Assembly: GCA_035310125.1 (NCBI GenBank)
Contig: DATGEP010000015.1
Span: 1 to 15,148 of the forward strand
DNA length: 15,148 bases
Direction: 5' to 3'
Source: DATGEP01 sp035310125
GTDB taxonomy: Bacteria > Chloroflexota > Ktedonobacteria > Ktedonobacterales > JADMIN01
Shown here: piece by piece, positions 1 through 5,933 of the stretch
Position numbering within the stretch: position 1 is the first letter of the stretch
Layout: the number at the start of each line of letters is the position of its first letter
Notes under the pieces: model-generated
Database searches by the model: none
Seen by the model: the letters and a program-made list of their open reading frames with translations, nothing else
Told to the model about the DNA's origin: nothing
Translations under genes and position numbers: made by a program

Positions 1-12
1 GCAACTCAGTGA
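1..12 (+). CDS. possible last codons of an upstream gene (partial)
   Basis: Frame 1 reads three sense codons and then TGA at 10-12, immediately before the GTG of the next gene at 14. This would fit the end of an upstream head gene such as a portal protein. Only nine coding bases are visible, so identity cannot be judged and the call rests on the tight junction style seen elsewhere in the window. Confidence 0.25.
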   Translation, partial: ATQ

Positions 13-24
13 AGTGAGTGAGTG
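10..24 (+). repeat. short tandem repeat at gene start (AGTG x3)
   Basis: Three copies of AGTG (13-24) follow the putative TGA at 10-12. TGA also occurs at 15 and 19, but not in the frame of the gene starting at 14. It is the weakest member of the junction repeat set. Confidence 0.4.
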
Positions 25-433
25 GTCAGTTCTCCACGATCCCCGGTTGACGCCAGACGGGACTATTCGGCTATTCCACGGAACCAATGGTCATACGGAT
101 CCCACGGGATGGGAAGATCGGTTGCATAATGGTAAGCAGCGGGCAGGGATTCCGTTCACAGATCGCCTCAGCGTTGCCAAGTACTTTGCCAAGAAGGGCA
201 CAGGTGGCCAATTCGTTCTCAGTGCGCACGTCCCCGCATCCTCGATTTCAATCTGGTACGAGATCCGGAGCACGCCAGGCTTCGGCGGCGAGCACGAGTA
301 CACCGTAGGCTACGGGAAAATCACGCATACCGACTTTATTCACGTGGTGCATAAGAGTCACAGCCTTCGCGAATTGATCCGCGAATTGAGAGGAGTCCAC
401 ATATGGCAACTCGACACCAGAACCCGCGCGTAA
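14..433 (+). CDS. ADP-ribosyltransferase-like protein
   Basis: This 139-residue protein shows features of the ADP-ribosyltransferase (ART/PARP-like) fold, which transfers ADP-ribose from NAD to a target. Visible elements in order are RLFHGT (Arg19, His22), which resembles the first NAD-binding motif; IPFTD..SVAKYFA (residues 46-59), which resembles the STS-type strand and helix; and GEHEYTVG (Glu93, Glu95), which resembles the ExE catalytic loop. The GTG start at 14 follows a putative upstream TGA at 10-12. The frame is open to the window edge, however, so the protein could be the C-terminal part of a longer product. No clear ribosome binding site is visible before the GTG. Its 3' end overlaps the next gene by 31 bases. 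Some tailed phages carry ARTs in the virion (for example T4 Alt) and its place among head genes fits that, but the role here is inferred. The fold assignment rests on motifs only. Confidence 0.6.
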   Translation: MSEWSVLHDPRLTPDGTIRLFHGTNGHTDPTGWEDRLHNGKQRAGIPFTDRLSVAKYFAKKGTGGQFVLSAHVPASSISIWYEIRSTPGFGGEHEYTVGYGKITHTDFIHVVHKSHSLRELIRELRGVHIWQLDTRTRA

Positions 434-648
434 CCCAGCACCCACGCAGCGATGAATATCCCTTCGAGGTGCAGCGCTCCGGCCCGCGTGGCATGGCGCT
501 GTGGGATGCGTGCATCCGTGAGCTGACCAGCGAGCCACGTGCGATCCGTGAAGACGCCGCGGTCATGCTAACCCTCGACAACTGGCCAGCTCTCGTGGCC
601 CAGCTCGGCCCCGAGAGCGCTGAGAGCGCTGAGGAATCCGCGGAATAG
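403..648 (+). CDS. small hypothetical phage protein
   Basis: The protein has 81 residues. The start at 403 is supported by GAGAGGAG at 387-394, a strong ribosome binding site inside the 3' end of the ART-like gene, so the two are probably translationally coupled. The N-terminus is polar and basic, the middle (residues 30-65) looks helical, and the C-terminus is an acidic Glu-Ser-Ala repeat encoded by a 9-bp tandem duplication. I do not recognise a family. The position between the ART-like gene and the minor head fusion suggests a head-associated or regulatory partner, without direct evidence. Confidence 0.65.
   Translation: MATRHQNPRVTQHPRSDEYPFEVQRSGPRGMALWDACIRELTSEPRAIREDAAVMLTLDNWPALVAQLGPESAESAEESAE
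613..633 (+). repeat. 9-bp tandem repeat inside coding end
   Basis: GAGAGCGCT is present twice (613-621, 622-630) plus three bases. The unit is a multiple of three and stays in frame, encoding the Glu-Ser-Ala repeats near the end of the 81-residue protein, 12 bases before its stop codon. Confidence 0.85.
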
Positions 649-660
649 GCGAAGCACCCG

Positions 661-2397
661 ATGATGATGACGGCAGCAAGGACGCCGAGCGCGAAGGACA
701 CGCGACGGATCGCGGCGAGCGATCCAGATTTCGTGCGCCTCCACGCATCCACGCAGCGGAAACTGCGCGCCAGCGTCCGGACACTCGTGCGTGAGCTGCG
801 CGCGTTGCCGGCGCATGAGCATGCCGCGGTGCAGTCACGGTTTATCGCGCGGCATGTCGCGATCCTGCGCGACGCCTACATGCGAGCACACCAGGAGGGG
901 CAGCGCGACTACTGGCAGCAGGTATCGCTCAAGTCAGCTCGACACATCGGGCCGGTCAATGAGCAGCGCATGCGCCAGGTGCTGGGGTTCTATGCGCCCA
1001 GCGTGGCGAAAATGGCCGCTGAGGCGCAGCAGGCATGGCAACGGGATCAGGCGCAGAAGCCCACGGCACTTTCTGAGGGCGGAGCATTCCGTTTCGCTGA
1101 TGCGGATGCGCCGCCGAAGCACACCGGCATCATGGTGGCGTTTCTGCTCGCGCCAGCCGTTGCGGCGCGGCTCGCGCTTCCTGACGGGGAGCCGGCGAGC
1201 GATCTGCATATCACGCTGGCGTATCTGGGAGATGTGAGCGACCTGGCGGGACGGTCGCGCGAGGATCTCGACCAGGTCGTCGCCAGCTATGCGGCAGAGG
1301 CGCCGTCGCTCTCTGGTCGAATCTCCGGCGTGGGGCGCTTCCTGCCGAGTCCATCGAGTGAGGGTCAGGTGCCCATTATCGCGCTGGTGAACGTGCCTGG
1401 CCTCCAGGAGTGGCGTGCGGGACTGTGCCAGCGTCTGGAGGCGGCGGGCATCCACGCGGATGCGACATTCGCCTATACGCCGCATATCACGCTGGCCTAC
1501 GTGGCTGAGGGCGCGCCGATGCCGGCGGAACATGTTCCGCCGGCGGAGCTGGTCCTCGACCAGGTGACGGTGGCGATGGGAGATGATCGGCGCGTATTTC
1601 GCGTGGGCGCGTCTCACGCTCCGCTCACTCTCGGCGAAGGCGAGCGAGTGAACCGGCTGGATGACAGCGGAGATCCGGGCTTCGAGGACTGGCTCAGTGC
1701 GTGGCTCACCAGTGCCGATCCGCGGATCGAGATGCAGGCCAACCTCGCCTGGCCGGCGCTCAACGATGGCTATTATGATGGCCCGCTGACCGACCCCGCC
1801 AATCCGTTCTACTACGTGTACTGGGACCTAGAGCCCCTGGCCGTGCATTGTGGGGATTGTCCCGACTACGCCGACGGCAGTCCTTACACGCCTCCAGGCA
1901 GCGGTGTCAATGAGCTGAACGCGACGCCAGGAGATGGGCATACCGCCTGTGGAGCGGGGTGTAAGTGCGGCCTGCGCTACGGCAGTGGCGGCGTGGGGGA
2001 TCAGACGCAGCTCACGTGGAATCAGGCGTGGAAATACTGGCAGGCGCATCCCGAGACGCTAAACACCACCTCGCCGGCGCTGGCGGCGGCAATCCAAGGC
2101 ATGCCCGCACCCGTGGTCCTGCCGAACCGGGATGATCTGACTGATGACCAGAAGGGGGCGTTGGATGCGTACCGCGCCGCGAGCATTGCGTGGGATCTCG
2201 TGCGCGGCGCGCTCGATCCGCTGCCAGGCCTGTTTAGCGATGCCGAGTGGACGCCGCCGGACTGGACTGCGTTGACGCCGGCGCAACAGGATGCGCTGAC
2301 CGAGGCGGCGATCGCCATGGTGGAGTGGGGCGAGGCGAGCGATGCGGTGATCGCGGAGGCGTTCCAGAATCTGGGCTACGAGCTGGCTGAGCTGTGA
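661..2397 (+). CDS. 2H phosphoesterase fused to minor head (MuF-like) protein
   Basis: The 578-residue protein has three parts. Residues 1-135 are helical and charged, like the N-terminal part of phage minor head proteins. Residues 150-318 form a 2H phosphoesterase (2'-5' RNA ligase/LigT) domain with both signature motifs, His183-Ile-Thr185 and His275-Ile-Thr277, each within HITLAY. Residues 355-440 carry a Cys-rich segment (Cys397, Cys400, Cys430, Cys434, Cys436, with PGDGHTAC and CKCGL) resembling the C-terminal tail of head morphogenesis proteins. Residues 440-578 are an acidic helical tail. 2H enzymes hydrolyse or ligate 2'-5' and cyclic phosphates, and the T4 anti-CBASS nuclease Acb1 has this fold. 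The fusion suggests an enzyme carried in the head, which is inference. The start lies in ATGATGATG with a weak ribosome binding site, so the first residues are uncertain. The stop overlaps the next junction repeat. Confidence 0.85.
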   Translation: MMMTAARTPSAKDTRRIAASDPDFVRLHASTQRKLRASVRTLVRELRALPAHEHAAVQSRFIARHVAILRDAYMRAHQEGQRDYWQQVSLKSARHIGPVNEQRMRQVLGFYAPSVAKMAAEAQQAWQRDQAQKPTALSEGGAFRFADADAPPKHTGIMVAFLLAPAVAARLALPDGEPASDLHITLAYLGDVSDLAGRSREDLDQVVASYAAEAPSLSGRISGVGRFLPSPSSEGQVPIIALVNVPGLQEWRAGLCQRLEAAGIHADATFAYTPHITLAYVAEGAPMPAEHVPPAELVLDQVTVAMGDDRRVFRVGASHAPLTLGEGERVNRLDDSGDPGFEDWLSAWLTSADPRIEMQANLAWPALNDGYYDGPLTDPANPFYYVYWDLEPLAVHCGDCPDYADGSPYTPPGSGVNELNATPGDGHTACGAGCKCGLRYGSGGVGDQTQLTWNQAWKYWQAHPETLNTTSPALAAAIQGMPAPVVLPNRDDLTDDQKGALDAYRAASIAWDLVRGALDPLPGLFSDAEWTPPDWTALTPAQQDALTEAAIAMVEWGEASDAVIAEAFQNLGYELAEL

Positions 2398-2432
2398 CGA
2401 ACGAACGAACGAACGAGCGAGAGGAGGAGGAG
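2397..2432 (+). repeat. (ACGA)5 microsatellite and (GAG)4 ribosome binding tract
   Basis: Five perfect copies of ACGA (2397-2416) begin at the last base of the stop codon TGA 2395-2397. They are followed by GCGA and four GAG triplets (2421-2432), which supply a multiplied Shine-Dalgarno sequence for the ATG at 2442. Confidence 0.85.
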
Positions 2433-2441
2433 GACGACACG

Positions 2442-2597
2442 ATGAGCAGTGACAAGAAAGCATCAGGCAAGAAACCGCCAAAGCCGGCGAAGACGCAGAC
2501 GACAAAACAGCTGAACGCGAGCGCGGTCCATGTGAATGGTGTCGGCGGGTCGAGCCGCAACGCCAGGGGTAAACCGGCAGGCAAGCAGGGCCGCTAG
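2442..2597 (+). CDS. small basic Lys-rich protein
   Basis: The protein has 51 residues and is rich in Lys, Pro, Gly and Ser (SDKKASGKKPPKPAKT at the N-terminus, RGKPAGKQGR at the C-terminus), with no hydrophobic core. The ATG at 2442 is preferred because the GAG repeat at 2421-2432 gives a good ribosome binding site. The longer version from GTG 2394 would merely translate the microsatellite. The composition suggests a disordered nucleic-acid-binding or virion-packaged peptide, but no family is recognised. The stop codon lies within a perfect inverted repeat at 2591-2610. Confidence 0.55.
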   Translation: MSSDKKASGKKPPKPAKTQTTKQLNASAVHVNGVGGSSRNARGKPAGKQGR

Positions 2598-2610
2598 AGA
2601 CCACTAGCGG
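2591..2610 (+). other. perfect 7-bp hairpin over stop codon
   Basis: CCGCTAG (2591-2597) and CTAGCGG (2604-2610) are exact inverted copies around a six-base loop. The left arm contains the TAG stop of the small basic gene. No T-run follows, so it is not a typical intrinsic terminator; an mRNA 3'-end or processing structure is possible. Confidence 0.6.
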
Positions 2611-2655
2611 ACTCGTGCGATAATGGATTCAACAGGCAGGTAAGGAGCGCTGGTC

Positions 2656-3045
2656 ATGGCGGCGGATGTGGACGAGGCGGCAACGGCGACGGTGACGGAC
2701 GAGCAGACGACACCGGCTGATCGCGCACAGAAGACGCGGCAATGGAATAAGCACGCGGTCAAGCAGCTTGAGGGCGAGTGCGAGCAACTGCGCCAGGCGA
2801 TGCTCAAAACCGGCTTCACGATGGAGCTGCGGCACATCCAGGAAACCGGCATTGTGCACGCGCTGTGCCGGCTGCTGGTGAATCGCGGCATTGCCAGCGA
2901 GGATGAGATCAACGGCGAGATGCTCTCGTACGTCAAACAGGTGTTGCTGGCGGGTCTGCAACAGGCGGAGGAGCAGCGCCTCCAGGCGGCCAAAGCGCAG
3001 CTCGCGGTGGCGAAGCGCCCCGATCTGATGGTGGCACGGCATTAG
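2656..3045 (+). CDS. hypothetical helical head-module protein
   Basis: The protein has 129 residues. The ATG at 2656 is supported by AAGGAG at 2642-2647. The N-terminal 35 residues are Ala/Thr/acidic and probably disordered. Residues 35-125 look all-helical, with heptad-like stretches around residues 35-50 and a Gln/Ala/Glu-rich C-terminal helix (residues 92-120). No family is recognised. Its location between the minor head protein and the protease-scaffold gene would fit a head assembly cofactor, but this is only context. The stop lies within a 10-bp tandem repeat. Confidence 0.75.
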   Translation: MAADVDEAATATVTDEQTTPADRAQKTRQWNKHAVKQLEGECEQLRQAMLKTGFTMELRHIQETGIVHALCRLLVNRGIASEDEINGEMLSYVKQVLLAGLQQAEEQRLQAAKAQLAVAKRPDLMVARH

Positions 3046-3057
3046 GCGGCATTAGGC
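3037..3057 (+). repeat. 10-bp tandem repeat containing stop codon
   Basis: CGGCATTAGG occurs at 3037-3046 and 3047-3056, plus one base. The first copy holds the real stop TAG (3043-3045). The second places TAG at 3053-3055 in another frame. Confidence 0.9.
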
Positions 3058-3087
3058 AGCTGAGAGGCAACCGGAGAGGTGGGAACG

Positions 3088-3231
3088 ATGCAGTCGTGGA
3101 CGCTGATCTCGGTGTTGGTCGTTGGCCTTGGGAGCGGCTGTTTACTGGGGGTCGTGGGCTGGCTGGCAGTCCTGTTACTGATGGCGCGGATGGTCTCCCG
3201 CACGGCGCGGAGCCTGACCGGGCAGAAATGA
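3088..3231 (+). CDS. small single-span membrane protein
   Basis: This is a 47-residue ORF from ATG 3088 to TGA 3229-3231, preceded by GGAGAGGTGGGA (3073-3084), a good ribosome binding site. The peptide has a short N-terminus (MQSW), a continuous hydrophobic stretch at about residues 5-32 (ISVLVVGLG, then LLGVVGWLAVLLLM) and a basic tail (ARMVSRTARSLTGQK). This is the topology of a one-helix inner membrane protein with its tail in the cytoplasm. It fills the otherwise empty space before the Ntn hydrolase. Possible roles are a holin- or spanin-like peptide, a membrane anchor for the neighbouring peptidase, or an envelope effector; none can be shown. The frame that overlaps it from 3096 encodes no plausible protein before 3273. 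Confidence 0.65.
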   Translation: MQSWTLISVLVVGLGSGCLLGVVGWLAVLLLMARMVSRTARSLTGQK

Positions 3232-3237
3232 GCGCCC

Positions 3238-3262
3238 AGGAGCCATCAGGAGCCATCAGGAG
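3238..3262 (+). repeat. 10-bp tandem repeat multiplying the ribosome binding site
   Basis: AGGAGCCATC occurs at 3238-3247 and 3248-3257, followed by a third AGGAG at 3258-3262. Each unit carries the Shine-Dalgarno core AGGAG, and the last is ten bases from ATG 3273. Confidence 0.85.
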
Positions 3263-3272
3263 GCGATCAGGG

Positions 3273-3884
3273 ATGACGTGTGTGGTGGGTGTGGTACAGG
3301 ACGGCGTGGTGTACGTGGGCGCGGATAGTGCGTCCGTGAGTGGACAGTACCTCAACGTCCTGACGCGGCGGAAGGTGTTCCGGCTCGACGACATGCTCAT
3401 CGGCGTGGCAGGCTCGCTCCGTCTCGCGCAACTCGTGCGCTATCGCCTTCTCTCGTCGAAGCCTCCGCATCGCGCGGATCTCGACACGGAAGCATTTCTG
3501 GCGACCGACTTCATGGACGCGCTACGGCAATGTCTCAAGGATGGTGGCCACGTGCAGGTGTCGAATACCTCTGACGAAGAGACGGATAGCTCGCTCCTGG
3601 TGGGCTACCGCGGCCGGCTGTTCACGATTGACGAGACGTTTACCGTGTGCGAGACGCAGTGCGGATACATAGCGATTGGAAGCGGACAGGAACCAGCGAT
3701 GGGCGCGCTCTTCGCGACACATGATGAGGATCCCATGGCGCGTCTGGTGATCGCCCTCCATGCGGCCGAAGCGTTCAACACATGCGTCCGCGGGCCGTTT
3801 ACCTATGAATGCTTGTCTGCACAGACCACGGCGCATCAGGACGTTGTGCCGGTGGGCTGGCTGAGTAGCAAGTGTTTGCCGTAA
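3273..3884 (+). CDS. proteasome/HslV-like Ntn hydrolase
   Basis: This 203-residue protein is an N-terminal-nucleophile peptidase of the proteasome beta/HslV type. It starts Met-Thr-Cys; removing Met would expose Thr. With that numbering, the Asp of VGADSAS (Asp18) becomes 17 and the Lys of RRKVF (Lys34) becomes 33, exactly the Thr1/Asp17/Lys33 triad of proteasome beta subunits. MLIGVAGSLR (residues 41-50) matches the usual strand after the Lys, and IGSGQEPAMGAL (residues 135-146) matches the family's GSG..A.GAL motif. The start at 3273 is chosen because it exposes Thr2 and has AGGAG repeats upstream; the longer frame from 3096 would add 59 implausible residues over the membrane peptide. No ATPase partner is in the window. 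It sits directly before the prohead protease-scaffold gene, so roles in capsid processing, scaffold removal or host protein degradation are possible. The family is clear; the function is inferred. Confidence 0.85.
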   Translation: MTCVVGVVQDGVVYVGADSASVSGQYLNVLTRRKVFRLDDMLIGVAGSLRLAQLVRYRLLSSKPPHRADLDTEAFLATDFMDALRQCLKDGGHVQVSNTSDEETDSSLLVGYRGRLFTIDETFTVCETQCGYIAIGSGQEPAMGALFATHDEDPMARLVIALHAAEAFNTCVRGPFTYECLSAQTTAHQDVVPVGWLSSKCLP

Positions 3885-3894
3885 CGCGGCAGGG

Positions 3895-5799
3895 ATGGTG
3901 GTGAGGACAGTGGGAGCACGGATCGCTCGCAACAGCGCACAGGCATGGCGCGACATTGATCTCTTCGCGACCGGCGGAATACGCCTCGACGAAAGCGGCG
4001 CCGACGGGAAGCCGCGATCGTGGATCATGATCGCGCCGACGGGCACGTTCGAGCATGACCGCTACGGCACGCTCGACTTCACGCGCGCCAAGCTCGCGGA
4101 AATGAAGGCGAACTTCGACCAGCGGGTGCGCCACATTGATATCGCGCTCGATGTGGATCACGATCAAGGCGCGGCCACCGGCTGGCTGGAGCGGCTGGAG
4201 TTTCGCTCCGCGCACAACGACCAGCCAGCCGGCATGTGGGGTCTGGTACGCTGGACACCCTATGGCGCGAAGCTCTTGCAAGAGGAGCAGTATCGCTATT
4301 TCTCGCCGGAGTTTGGTGACTGGAAGGACCCGGAAAGCGGCACGGTCTATCACAACGTTCTCATGGGCGGGGCGCTGACGAACCGGCCGTTCCTGAAGAC
4401 GATGGGCGACGTCCATCTGAGCGAGGCCCAGCGCGTCGCCCGTGATGTGCGGCTCCTGCACGACGCCGTCGCTGAGGCGGTAAGTCGCATCGCGCTCATG
4501 GAGATCTCCAATCGCTCCTGGGCGTCGGTCAACAAGAGCAAGCTCCCACGCAGCTGTTTTCTCGTGCCCGGCGATCCTGACGACAAGGAGTCGTGGAAGC
4601 TGCCCGTGTACGAAGGCGCGGGACCGCTGGATGCCAGCGGGCATTACACGCGGCGTGGGCCGCTTAACATCAACGCGGTCCGCGCGGCGCTCGCGGCGCT
4701 GGGTGGGGCGCACACGGGCACGCCAATGGCGGGCGTGCCGGCGGGCGTGAACGCGCGGCTGGAGCGCTGGATCCAGCGATATGGCAGTGGTGGCAGTGGT
4801 GGGAGTGCGTCGAAGGCGGCCAGCGAGCGTGCTGGCGCTCCGGAGCGAATGGCTCGCACAAGCGGCAAGGATGGGTGGGAACAGGTGGCAACTCGGAAGC
4901 TGAAGGATCAACGGAATGCGGAGCTCGCGAATCAGGACGAGTTGGACGAGCTCGACCTTGAGGAGGAGGGCGAGGAGAACGCGTACCAGTTCGGCGACGG
5001 CACCGACAGCGGCAACATGGACGCTGACAATGGTTCGTACGACGAGGATGGCGGCGGGGACTCCGAGGACGAAGCCGACGGCGGCGCCGATGACGGCGAG
5101 GAAGAGGATGGCGGCTTCGACGCGAAAGCGGATCGGCACGGTCCGATGACGACCAAGGGACACATGCACGGCAAGTACGCGGAGCACAGCCACAGCGGCG
5201 ACGGCGACCACAGCGACGCGCCGATGAAGATGGGGCGCAAGATGTCCGAGCGTGGTGGCGACGGACGCGAACAGAAAATGACCCTCGCCGAGCGGCGCAT
5301 GTTTGCCGAGCTCAAGGCGCTGCGTGAGGAGCACGCGCGGACCGCGTATCAGCTCTACGAAACCAAGGTCGGCACGCAGCTCGACGAGTGGGCACGCGGC
5401 AAGTCGTTCACGTACAAAGCGGGCATGCGCGATGGCAAGCCGGTCATGCGCACGGCGCGCATCGGCTTCAGCAAGCTCTTCGCGGACCGCTACAAGGCGT
5501 TCATGCTCAGCGAGGGCTTCAAGCTCAGCGAGCGGCAGCGGGGCGCATTCGACGCCGTCATCGAGGCGGCGTTGGCGGCGTCAGTGGACCTGACCGCGCG
5601 TGGCAATTCTTTCGACCAGGAGAGCCGGCGGACCGTGCGGGCTGGCGAGAAGCCGGGTGGCCCCACCGACAGCGACAAGCTCCAGGCGATGGCGGAGCGG
5701 ATCGCGCTGGCTGAAGAAGGCAAGGCCCTCGATGGCCTGGACTACGCCAAGCAGATGGCGCTGTACGAGCGCGCGGCACGGGAGATCGGCTATCGCTAA
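3895..5799 (+). CDS. Mu gpI-like prohead protease fused to scaffold
   Basis: This 634-residue protein has several domains. Residues 40-170 match the phage Mu I-protein type of head maturation protease: DVDHDQGAATGWLERLEF (His89), WTPYGAKLL, YRYFSPEF (Ser137) and GGALTNRPFLKT. His89 and Ser137 are the best catalytic candidates. Residues 205-295 hold a second small domain with WASVNKSKLPRSCF and a KLPVYE segment followed by a Gly-rich helix region, a layout that also occurs in other phage head protease/scaffold proteins. Residues 297-304 are a Gly/Ser linker. Residues 341-410 are highly acidic and 415-440 are His-rich. Residues 455-634 are charged and helical, like a scaffold. The fusion would cleave itself and be removed while the prohead matures. 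The ribosome binding site for ATG 3895 is poor (GCAGGG adjacent), so a nearby GTG is possible. The stop lies in a 13-bp tandem repeat. Confidence 0.85.
   Translation: MVVRTVGARIARNSAQAWRDIDLFATGGIRLDESGADGKPRSWIMIAPTGTFEHDRYGTLDFTRAKLAEMKANFDQRVRHIDIALDVDHDQGAATGWLERLEFRSAHNDQPAGMWGLVRWTPYGAKLLQEEQYRYFSPEFGDWKDPESGTVYHNVLMGGALTNRPFLKTMGDVHLSEAQRVARDVRLLHDAVAEAVSRIALMEISNRSWASVNKSKLPRSCFLVPGDPDDKESWKLPVYEGAGPLDASGHYTRRGPLNINAVRAALAALGGAHTGTPMAGVPAGVNARLERWIQRYGSGGSGGSASKAASERAGAPERMARTSGKDGWEQVATRKLKDQRNAELANQDELDELDLEEEGEENAYQFGDGTDSGNMDADNGSYDEDGGGDSEDEADGGADDGEEEDGGFDAKADRHGPMTTKGHMHGKYAEHSHSGDGDHSDAPMKMGRKMSERGGDGREQKMTLAERRMFAELKALREEHARTAYQLYETKVGTQLDEWARGKSFTYKAGMRDGKPVMRTARIGFSKLFADRYKAFMLSEGFKLSERQRGAFDAVIEAALAASVDLTARGNSFDQESRRTVRAGEKPGGPTDSDKLQAMAERIALAEEGKALDGLDYAKQMALYERAAREIGYR
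4783..4800 (+). repeat. 9-bp in-frame tandem repeat (Gly/Ser linker)
   Basis: GGCAGTGGT occurs twice (4783-4791, 4792-4800), followed by a diverged copy, encoding the Gly-Ser linker of the protease-scaffold protein. A unit that is a multiple of three contrasts with most junction repeats. Confidence 0.8.
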
Positions 5800-5831
5800 G
5801 CGCCAGGGCTAAGCGCCAGGGCTAAGCGCCA
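5795..5831 (+). repeat. 13-bp tandem repeat, 2.8 copies, stop in three frames
   Basis: GCTAAGCGCCAGG occurs at 5795-5807 and 5808-5820, with a partial copy at 5821-5831. TAA appears at 5797, 5810 and 5823, one in each reading frame. The first is the stop of the protease-scaffold gene. Confidence 0.95.
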
Positions 5832-5870
5832 ACGCGAACTCCAGGCAAACGCGGCGAAGGAGTGCGGAAA

Positions 5871-5897
5871 CGGCTCGCAGGAAGGCATCGCGAGCCG
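5871..5897 (+). other. 8-bp hairpin in leader of decoration gene
   Basis: CGGCTCGC (5871-5878) and GCGAGCCG (5890-5897) are exact inverted copies with an 11-base loop, ending 36 bases before ATG 5934. No T-run follows. It is one of several strong structures flanking the abundant capsid genes and may stabilise or process the mRNA. Confidence 0.6.
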
Positions 5898-5933
5898 CTG
5901 AGGACGAGATGGACACAAGGAGACGGGTGTGGC

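Noticed and set aside
2394..2441. GTG start for the small basic protein at 2394
   Set aside because: It would translate only the ACGA/GAG microsatellite. ATG 2442 has the repeat as a ribosome binding site.
2619..2624. Possible promoter -10 box (GATAAT)
   Set aside because: No acceptable -35 hexamer lies 16-18 bases upstream; that region is the hairpin at 2591-2610.
3096..3272. Upstream extension of the Ntn hydrolase to ATG 3096
   Set aside because: It adds 59 residues of implausible composition, overlaps the membrane peptide in another frame and would bury the Thr nucleophile. ATG 3273 has AGGAG repeats upstream.
3799..5334. Long minus-strand ORF (511 residues) opposite the protease-scaffold gene; similar antisense ORFs at 5822-7573 and 13293-14582
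   Set aside because: These are mirror images of GC-biased codons. The composition is repetitive His/Arg/Ala, no family is recognisable and every neighbour runs on the plus strand.
5862..5933. Upstream extension of the decoration protein to ATG 5862
   Set aside because: The extra residues are encoded by the hairpin leader. ATG 5934 has AAGGAG upstream and starts a typical MAVELKG N-terminus.
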